A stretch of DNA of 64,000 bases from Mycobacterium sp. DL99. GTDB lineage: Bacteria > Actinomycetota > Actinomycetes > Mycobacteriales > Mycobacteriaceae. Below, in pieces: positions 58,585 to 64,000 of the stretch; the stretch's first letter is position 1, and every line of letters begins with the position of its first letter. The position numbers and the translations under genes were made by a program. The notes beneath the pieces are model-generated. The model ran no database searches. It was not told the DNA's origin and saw only the letters and a program-made list of their open reading frames with translations. The stretch lies in assembly GCF_004762045.1 (NCBI RefSeq), contig NZ_SJOM01000007.1, positions 361,718-425,717 on the forward strand, in the 5' to 3' direction.

Positions 58585-60207
58585 CTAGCCGCGGATCTTG
58601 GCAGCGGCCTCGCCCCATTCGTCGTTGCGCAGTGTGGTCTTGAGTGTCTTGCCCGTTGAGGTCTTCGGTATCTCGGGGACGATCTGGATGTCGCGGGGTG
58701 CTTTGTAGGCGGCCAATCGGGTCTTGATGTGTTCGATCAGTTCGGTGGGCTTGACCTGAGCGTGCGGGACGGTGACGACGAATGCCTTGGGCCGTTCGCC
58801 CCAGGTCGCGTCCGGTACGCCGACGACGGCGACGTCGAGCACTGCGGGATGCGACATCAATGCCTGCTCGACCTCGACCGAGGAGATGTTCTCGCCGCCG
58901 GAGATGATGACGTCTTTGGCCCGATCGAACAGCTGGACGTACCCGTCGGGATGGCGGACGCCGAGGTCACCGGAATGAAACCAGCCACCGGCGAAGGCTT
59001 TCTCGGTGAGTTCGCGTTCCTGGTGGTAGCCCTTCATGACGATATTGCCGCGCATGACGATCTCGCCCATCTCGCTTCCGTCAGGGCGCACATCGACGAG
59101 CGGCTCTCCGGGAGCCGACGTCGCGCGTACCACCCGCATGTCCTCCGAACAGAGCATGCCGACGCCCTGGCGGGCCAGCCGGGCTGACAACTCCTCGGAA
59201 CCCAATGTGTGCCAGTCGGATTGCATTTCGCAGATCGAGTAGGGGCCGTAGGTTTCGGTGAGTCCGTAGACGTGTTTGACCGTCGCACCCAGGGAGCGCA
59301 CCGCTTCGATGGTGTCCGGGCTCGGCGGCGCCCCGGCCGTAGTGATGGTGAGGCCGTGGCGCAGCTGGTGGGCTTCGGATGCGTTGGTCAAGGTGCTGAG
59401 GACGATCGGCGCGCCACTGAGGTGGGTGACGCCGTGCCCGTCGATCGCTTGCCACATCGCGTCGGCACGCACCGCCCGCAGGCTCACGTGCGTTCCGCCG
59501 GACGCGGTGACCGCCCAAGGGTGACACCAACCGTTGCAATGGAACATCGGCAGTGTCCACAGGTACCGGGTGTCGGCACTGAAGCCGTTGTGTACGACCT
59601 GGTTCAGTGCGTTGAGGTAGGCGCCGCGGTGGGTGTACATGACCCCTTTGGGGCGGCCGGTGGTGCCGGAGGTGTAGTTGATAGTGATGGTGGCGGTTTC
59701 GTCGGGCACCTGCCACGGAAGCGGCTCGTCACTACCTCGGTCCAGCAACGTCGAGTAAGGAGTGGCCGCCCAGCTGTGGGGGTCGGCGCCATCGGCGTCG
59801 GGCAACTCGACAATCTCGTTCACGGTGCGGAAGTCGTCCGGACGCAGCTGGATTCGTTGTAGCTGAGCGCCGTCGGCGATCAGCATCGCGACCTCCGAAT
59901 GGTCGCAGATGTACTGGATCTCCGGTGGTGCCAGCCGCGTGTTGACCGCGACGAGAACATTACCGGCCAGTGGAATTGCGAAGTGGGCGGCAAGCATCTC
60001 GGCGGAGTTGGTAGCCAGGTAAGCGATCCGTTCGCCCGGCTGTATACCGGAAGCCCGCACGGCGTGCGCCAGTCGAGTCACGTGCGCGGAGAGGTCGGAA
60101 TAGGTGAGGCGTCGATTGCCGTCGATCACGGCCACTTTGTCTGGGAACACTGCGGCGGAGCGATCGAGGAACCGCAACGGGCTCAGCGCGCTGTCGAGAC
60201 CGGTCAT
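58585..60207 (-). CDS. Acyl-CoA synthetase (FadD-type, medium/long chain)
   Basis: 540 residues. ANL motifs: YTSGTTGRPKGVMYTH near residue 178, YGLTETYGP near 315, the RAKDVIISGGENISS hinge, and STGKTLKTTLR at the end with the catalytic Lys. It activates a carboxylate to its CoA thioester via an adenylate. The intact SGTTG core contrasts with the FAAL at 16942. It sits 25 bases after the amidotransferase and 32 bases before the MDR reductase, so it is the middle gene of the operon. Confidence 0.9.
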   Translation of the reverse strand: MTGLDSALSPLRFLDRSAAVFPDKVAVIDGNRRLTYSDLSAHVTRLAHAVRASGIQPGERIAYLATNSAEMLAAHFAIPLAGNVLVAVNTRLAPPEIQYICDHSEVAMLIADGAQLQRIQLRPDDFRTVNEIVELPDADGADPHSWAATPYSTLLDRGSDEPLPWQVPDETATITINYTSGTTGRPKGVMYTHRGAYLNALNQVVHNGFSADTRYLWTLPMFHCNGWCHPWAVTASGGTHVSLRAVRADAMWQAIDGHGVTHLSGAPIVLSTLTNASEAHQLRHGLTITTAGAPPSPDTIEAVRSLGATVKHVYGLTETYGPYSICEMQSDWHTLGSEELSARLARQGVGMLCSEDMRVVRATSAPGEPLVDVRPDGSEMGEIVMRGNIVMKGYHQERELTEKAFAGGWFHSGDLGVRHPDGYVQLFDRAKDVIISGGENISSVEVEQALMSHPAVLDVAVVGVPDATWGERPKAFVVTVPHAQVKPTELIEHIKTRLAAYKAPRDIQIVPEIPKTSTGKTLKTTLRNDEWGEAAAKIRG

Positions 60208-60232
60208 ATTTTCTGTTCCTTTCTGCTCGGGC

Positions 60233-60979
60233 TCAACACCGTGCGCCCGCTGCGGGGGATCGGTCTGTGCAGCTGCCGACGAAACCGCGCATCAGCCTCG
60301 CGGAGGGTTCGTCGGTGGGCCAGAGGATTTCCGGATGCCACTGGACCGCGACCAACCTGGCGGCCGCGATCTCGAACGCCTCGACAAGTCCGTCCTCGGC
60401 CGTGGCGGACGGGCGAACACTCGGGGCGAGGGCGTCGAAACCCTGATGGTGGTAGCTGTTGACCGGGACGCGACCCGCTGTGCCGAGCCAAGAGGCCAAC
60501 AACGTATCGGGCTGGATGTTCACGGTGTGCGCGGCGCCGTCGAGGTCGGCGGCAGTGGTGCGGTGCACCATTGAACCTGGCCGGTCGCGGGCCAGGTCAG
60601 CGAACAGTGTGCCGCCGAGAGCGACGTTGGTCAGTTGCGCGCCGCGGCACACCGCCAGTACTGGAATACCCCGGCGCAGTGCGATTTCGAGTGCGGTGAC
60701 CTCGTTGTCGTCCAAAGCGCGTGGGCCGGGCTTGATCAGCGGGTCGGTGCTGGTGCCGCCGTACAGTTCAGGATTGACATCGGGACCGCCGAGTAAGACC
60801 AACCCGTCGACCATTCCGATGAGATGTTCAAGATCGGTCCGCGGCTGCCGGCAGTCGATGGTCAGCGGCGCGGCGCCGGCGGCCACGATGCCGCCCAGCA
60901 TTGCCCGCCAATGGTGATAGTGCTGGAGTACCTGAAAATCCATCGTTACGGCTACAGCGGGCTGGCGAAGATCGATCAC
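60233..60979 (-). CDS. Class I glutamine amidotransferase, gamma-glutamyl hydrolase (PuuD/peptidase C26) type
   Basis: 248 residues, GTG 60979. The nucleophile is in AVCRGAQLTNVALGG, the catalytic His in VQWHPE. The start of the domain carries VDGLVLLGGPDVNPELYG, as in gamma-glutamyl-GABA hydrolase. It would free an amine or amino acid product from a gamma-glutamyl conjugate. It is first in the operon with FadD and the MDR reductase, and divergent from an APC permease, the set expected for uptake and catabolism of an amine. No gamma-glutamyl ligase is in the window. Confidence 0.87.
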   Translation of the reverse strand: MIDLRQPAVAVTMDFQVLQHYHHWRAMLGGIVAAGAAPLTIDCRQPRTDLEHLIGMVDGLVLLGGPDVNPELYGGTSTDPLIKPGPRALDDNEVTALEIALRRGIPVLAVCRGAQLTNVALGGTLFADLARDRPGSMVHRTTAADLDGAAHTVNIQPDTLLASWLGTAGRVPVNSYHHQGFDALAPSVRPSATAEDGLVEAFEIAAARLVAVQWHPEILWPTDEPSARLMRGFVGSCTDRSPAAGARC

Positions 60980-61050
60980 TGCGGTTCCTTCCTGGCAACG
61001 GCCGGGTGTTCGTCGCGGATGTAGAGCGCGATCACGGTGTGACGATAGAT

Positions 61051-61082
61051 AACAGCTAAAGGACTAGTCAATAGCTCTTTAA
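61051..61082 (-). promoter_or_regulatory. Regulatory element shared with the SDR promoter
   Basis: Read on the minus strand, AAAGAG and TTGAC precede CCTTTAGCTGTT (61051-61062). The last 12 bases recur exactly before the SDR gene (63666-63677). The site lies 72-103 bases upstream of the amidotransferase start, in the region divergent with the permease. TTGAC could also be a -35. Confidence 0.55.
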
Positions 61083-61205
61083 TGACGCAGGGTGGGAGAT
61101 GTGCCGCGGGTCGCTTCGCCGCGGCCATGTGCAATCCGTCACCTTTATGGTCTAATGAGCATCTCTTTAACCCAAATGCATCAGCGACGCGGAGAAGGGG
61201 TCGAT

Positions 61206-62768
61206 GTGAACAGAGGCAAGAACCGCTCGGAGACAACGGGTTCGCAGGACGAAAGTCCCCACACACTGAAACGCGGCGCCATCGGCGTGGTCGGGGTGGT
61301 GTTCATGGTGGTGGCCTTCTCGGCACCCATCTCCGCGATGACAGCCAACCTTCCGGTTGCGGTGGGCTTCGGCAACGGGGCGGGGGCGCCGGCCGGCTTC
61401 ATCATCGCCACCGTGGTGCTGACCATCTTCAGCGTCGGCTTCGTGGCGCTGGCTCGGCACATCACGGCTGCCGGCGCGTTCTACACGTTCGTCTCGCGGG
61501 GGTGGTCGCGCGTCCCTGGTCTGGCTGCCGGTGTGATGTCGATGTTCGTCTACATGATCATGGAGGCGGGTGTCATCGGCGTATTCTCCGCATTCGCGCA
61601 TCAGGCAGCCTCCCGGTTTCTGTCCGTGGACATCCCGTGGTGGTGGTTCGGCTTCATCGCGGTAGTGGCCATCGCGTTGCTATCCCATAAAGACGTGTCG
61701 TTGGCTGCCAAAGTTCTTGGGGTCGCATTGATCGCCGAGGTTGCCATCCTGACCGTCACCGCTGTATGCGGCCTGGTACGGGGTAGCGGACCCGAATGGG
61801 GGTCGCTTGTGCCTACTGCGGCGCTGCATGCCAACGGGGTAATCGACGGTGCCGTCGGACTGGGGTTGCTGATGGCGTTTTGGTCTTGGGTGGGCTTCGA
61901 GGCTGCCGCGATCTACGGCGAGGAATCCACCGATCCCAAGCGCGTCGTGCCGAGGGCCACGCTGATCGCTGTCATCGGGATCGGCGTGTTCTACACGTTC
62001 ATCGCGTGGGCAGTGATCAGCGCCAGCGGCCCGGCGCGATCGATCGAACTCGCCTCGGGGGATAGCCCATTCGAGCTGTTGTACACGCCGGCGCGCGAGT
62101 ATGTCGGCAGTTGGGCGGTGACGGTTTTCGAGCTGCTGGTGCTCGGCGGCACCTTCGCGTGCGCGCTGGCCATCCACAATGCGGCCAGTCGATACTTGTT
62201 CGCCTTCGGCCGTGATCGTCTGCTGTGGCGCAAACTCGGGGCTGCGCATCCGCGGCACGGCTCACCGTGGATCGCCTCGCTTGTACAGTCGGCGTTCACG
62301 GCGTTGTTGCTGGTCATCGCCATCGCGACGAAGTCAGATCCTTACCTGATCTTGTTCACTCTGGTGGCGATCCTGGCCACACTGTGTCTGCTGGTCGTGC
62401 AGACCATGTGCTCGATCTCGACCGTGGTCTACTTCCACGTCAAGAAACAGCATCCCGAGACGGCCAGCTGGTGGCGGACCCTACTATCCCCGATCATCGG
62501 TGGGCTCGGCATGATGTTCGTGATCTACCTGATGGCCACCAATATGGCCACCGCGGCGGGAGCCGCCGCCGAATCGCCACTGTTCAAGGCGATTCCATGG
62601 ATCGTGGTGGCACTCCTGCTCGGCTCCATGGGAGTCGCCTGGTACCTGCGTAATGCAAAGCCGCTGGTGTACGAGCGCATCGGCAGGACAGTGTTCGACG
62701 ACGACGATGCCGCCGGCGACCGGGACGGCGGGGTCAGGGACCGGCCGATCGTGCTCGCGACCGAGTGA
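61206..62768 (+). CDS. APC-family permease
   Basis: 520 residues. GTG 61206 is preferred for its GGAGAAGGGG site. Upstream in-frame starts (61092, 61155) lack one and would run through the promoter elements. Twelve TM helices; APC marks are VVAFSAPISAMTANLPVAVG, FWSWVGFEAAAIYGEESTDPKR and AIHNAASRYLFAFGRD. An acidic Asp/Gly-rich tail follows the last helix. Divergent from the amidotransferase operon, it probably imports the amine or amino acid processed there. Confidence 0.9.
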   Translation: MNRGKNRSETTGSQDESPHTLKRGAIGVVGVVFMVVAFSAPISAMTANLPVAVGFGNGAGAPAGFIIATVVLTIFSVGFVALARHITAAGAFYTFVSRGWSRVPGLAAGVMSMFVYMIMEAGVIGVFSAFAHQAASRFLSVDIPWWWFGFIAVVAIALLSHKDVSLAAKVLGVALIAEVAILTVTAVCGLVRGSGPEWGSLVPTAALHANGVIDGAVGLGLLMAFWSWVGFEAAAIYGEESTDPKRVVPRATLIAVIGIGVFYTFIAWAVISASGPARSIELASGDSPFELLYTPAREYVGSWAVTVFELLVLGGTFACALAIHNAASRYLFAFGRDRLLWRKLGAAHPRHGSPWIASLVQSAFTALLLVIAIATKSDPYLILFTLVAILATLCLLVVQTMCSISTVVYFHVKKQHPETASWWRTLLSPIIGGLGMMFVIYLMATNMATAAGAAAESPLFKAIPWIVVALLLGSMGVAWYLRNAKPLVYERIGRTVFDDDDAAGDRDGGVRDRPIVLATE

Positions 62769-62783
62769 GACGGATAGCGCTGA

Positions 62784-63527
62784 CTAGCGCCGGCGCAACC
62801 ACGATTCGAGGGTGTGGCGCGTCGAGTTGATGTGCTCGGTCATCATGGCGGCGGCGCGGTCCTCATCGCGATCCTCGATCGCGTCGACAATCACATCGTG
62901 GTAGTCGTTGGCGTTCGGTTCGATGTGGTGGAAGATCGCACCGACCGGCAGCCACATCGCCCGACGGGCTTGGACGACGGCATCGAAGAAGTACTCGTTG
63001 CGGCAGGATTCGGCAATTTTGAGGTGAAAGGCCGAGTCCAGCGATTGCCACTCGGTGACCAGATGCGGTGAATCGTCGTCCCCCTGTGCCCGGGCGATAT
63101 GTGCGTCCATAGCGGCCAGCATCTTGCGCAGCTGGGTGACATCGGCGGCTCGGCGCCGTTGGGCGGCCAGTCGAGCCGCGCCAGATTCGACCACGACGCG
63201 GTAGTCGAAAGCATTGCCCAGTGAGGCGCGATTCTCGCGCAATGCCCGCCGGGCGGCAGCGTCGTCCCGGCGCGGCGCCAGGGCGGTAACACCGCCGTTG
63301 CGTCCGCGGCGCACAGAGACCAGGCCTTCCCGATCGAGAATGGTCATTGCCGCACGTAGCACGGTGCGGGAGACGTCGAGCATCTCTGTCAGTTCACGTT
63401 CGGCCGGAAGCTTGTCGCCCGGCTTGAACCGGCCGAGTTCCAAGGCTCGGCGGATCTGCTCAACGACCAGTTCGTGGGCGGGGATCTGCCGTACGCGGGT
63501 CAGTTCTATGCCTACCGGGCTTGTCAT
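62784..63527 (-). CDS. FadR-subfamily GntR regulator
   Basis: 247 residues. N-terminal winged helix: IRRALELGRFKPGDKLPAERELTEMLDVSRTVLRAAM. The C-terminal FCD ligand domain is all-helical with the metal-type His/Asp pattern (LDSAFHLKIAESC, HDVIVDAIEDRD). It lies between the permease and the SDR and is the obvious controller of both the amidotransferase operon and the SDR, through the shared 12-bp element. Confidence 0.9.
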   Translation of the reverse strand: MTSPVGIELTRVRQIPAHELVVEQIRRALELGRFKPGDKLPAERELTEMLDVSRTVLRAAMTILDREGLVSVRRGRNGGVTALAPRRDDAAARRALRENRASLGNAFDYRVVVESGAARLAAQRRRAADVTQLRKMLAAMDAHIARAQGDDDSPHLVTEWQSLDSAFHLKIAESCRNEYFFDAVVQARRAMWLPVGAIFHHIEPNANDYHDVIVDAIEDRDEDRAAAMMTEHINSTRHTLESWLRRR

Positions 63528-63653
63528 CTCCAGGCCTCCTTTCTGTCTTCTACCTCGACTTTATCCGACGGCATGCGGCAAAACCGCATTTGAACTACTC
63601 AATGGACCACATCGTTGCGGGCTGCTCTCTTCGGTAGGTCCGAGCGATAAGGG

Positions 63654-63677
63654 CTAAAGAGTTGACCTTTAGCTGTT
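63654..63677 (+). promoter_or_regulatory. Inverted repeat and shared 12-bp element upstream of the SDR
   Basis: GCTAAAG-N7-CTTTAGC (63653-63673) is a perfect inverted repeat with TTGAC in its spacer. It overlaps CCTTTAGCTGTT (63666-63677), which is identical to the element at 61051-61062. It is a candidate FadR-type operator about 50 bases before the SDR ATG. Confidence 0.6.
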
Positions 63678-63727
63678 TAAAGCGCAGACTGATCCCCAAC
63701 CCCGAGCGCATCTAGAGAGGAGATGAG

Positions 63728-64000
63728 ATGGGAGACAGGGTCATCGTCACCGGCGGAGCCGGTGTCATCGGCCGCGCAATCTGTCGGCGACTGGTCGAGA
63801 GTGGCTACCAGCCGATCGCGGCGGACGTTCCTAATGCATTGCAGGGCACAGAGTTAGGCTCTGAACAGATTGGCACGGTGGCGATGGATGTCTCTGACCG
63901 TGGCAGTGTGGCCGAGGCGGTGGGTTCGGTGATCGCTGAGGGTGAGACGGTGGCCGGTTTGGTGAATTGCGCTGGGATCCTGCGTGATTCGTTTCTGGGC
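63728..64000 (+). CDS. Short-chain dehydrogenase/reductase, cut by the right window edge
   Basis: The first 91 residues only. ATG 63728 with GAGGAG upstream. The SDR cofactor motif T-G-G-A-G-V-I-G is at residues 8-15, followed by the AADVP/AMDVSDRGSV segment and the N-C-A-G structural motif near residue 85. The catalytic Tyr-x3-Lys lies beyond the window. It should be an NAD(P)-dependent alcohol or beta-hydroxyacyl dehydrogenase, in the regulon of the adjacent GntR protein. Confidence 0.88.
   Translation, partial: MGDRVIVTGGAGVIGRAICRRLVESGYQPIAADVPNALQGTELGSEQIGTVAMDVSDRGSVAEAVGSVIAEGETVAGLVNCAGILRDSFLG

Overview
The window is high-GC actinobacterial DNA from a rapidly growing mycobacterium (Mycolicibacterium type). 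Gene content points there: a PapA/MmpL/FAAL/PKS glycolipid locus, a WhiB protein, a PE-PPE-domain acyltransferase, a mycobacterial haemophore-like protein and a chromosomal aac(2')-I. From about 23 kb to 43 kb the gene order follows the block known as Rv0247c-Rv0265c in M. tuberculosis and MSMEG_0408 to about 0448 in M. smegmatis. That synteny is recalled from knowledge, not searched.

1-23 kb, cell-envelope lipid locus. A huge bimodular type I PKS (minus strand, only its extreme C-terminus outside the window) is divergent from papA3, mmpL10, a secreted PE-PPE-domain acyltransferase and a fadD23-type FAAL. This is the gene set of the trehalose polyphleate (TPP) pathway: FAAL activates the starter, the PKS builds the polyunsaturated phleic acid from malonyl units, PapA acylates trehalose, MmpL exports the precursor and the PE protein finishes acylation outside. 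Directly behind it sits a tightly coupled P450 / BAHD-like acyltransferase / 2-oxoglutarate oxygenase / flavin-reductase-like run whose job is not known to me. It is the best candidate for undescribed tailoring chemistry.

23-31 kb. The Sdh1-type succinate dehydrogenase operon (minus strand) with small flanking proteins and a strong terminator, then an ICL/PEP-mutase family enzyme, a secreted protein, and a divergent EamA transporter / MocR regulator pair with a perfect palindrome at the shared start region.

31-39 kb, nitrate assimilation. nirB-nirD on the plus strand and narK-nnaR-sirohydrochlorin chelatase on the minus strand. nirB and narK each carry a GTCAC-type box ending exactly 43 bp before an apparently leaderless start, which suggests common GlnR/NnaR control. 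The chelatase supplies sirohaem to NirB.

38.5-45 kb. aac(2')-I, pxpC-pxpB (5-oxoprolinase subunits), a queuosine-precursor transporter, a FecB2-like Tat lipoprotein, a YeiH-family exporter preceded by an overlapping 29-residue membrane microprotein, and two small secreted proteins.

45-57 kb. A TetR-linked amidohydrolase/APC permease pair, the Ohr/OhrR organic hydroperoxide pair, a Baeyer-Villiger monooxygenase/zinc alcohol dehydrogenase operon behind a palindromic operator, a DUF3159 membrane protein with an S9 peptidase, a MerR regulator, a GNAT protein and a WhiB protein.

57-64 kb. A probable catabolic regulon: class I glutamine amidotransferase (PuuD-like), acyl-CoA synthetase and NADPH-dependent reductase in one operon, a divergent APC permease, a FadR-type GntR regulator and an SDR running off the right edge. 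A 12-bp element is shared between the amidotransferase and SDR promoters. I saw no tRNA, rRNA, CRISPR array, insertion sequence or prophage.
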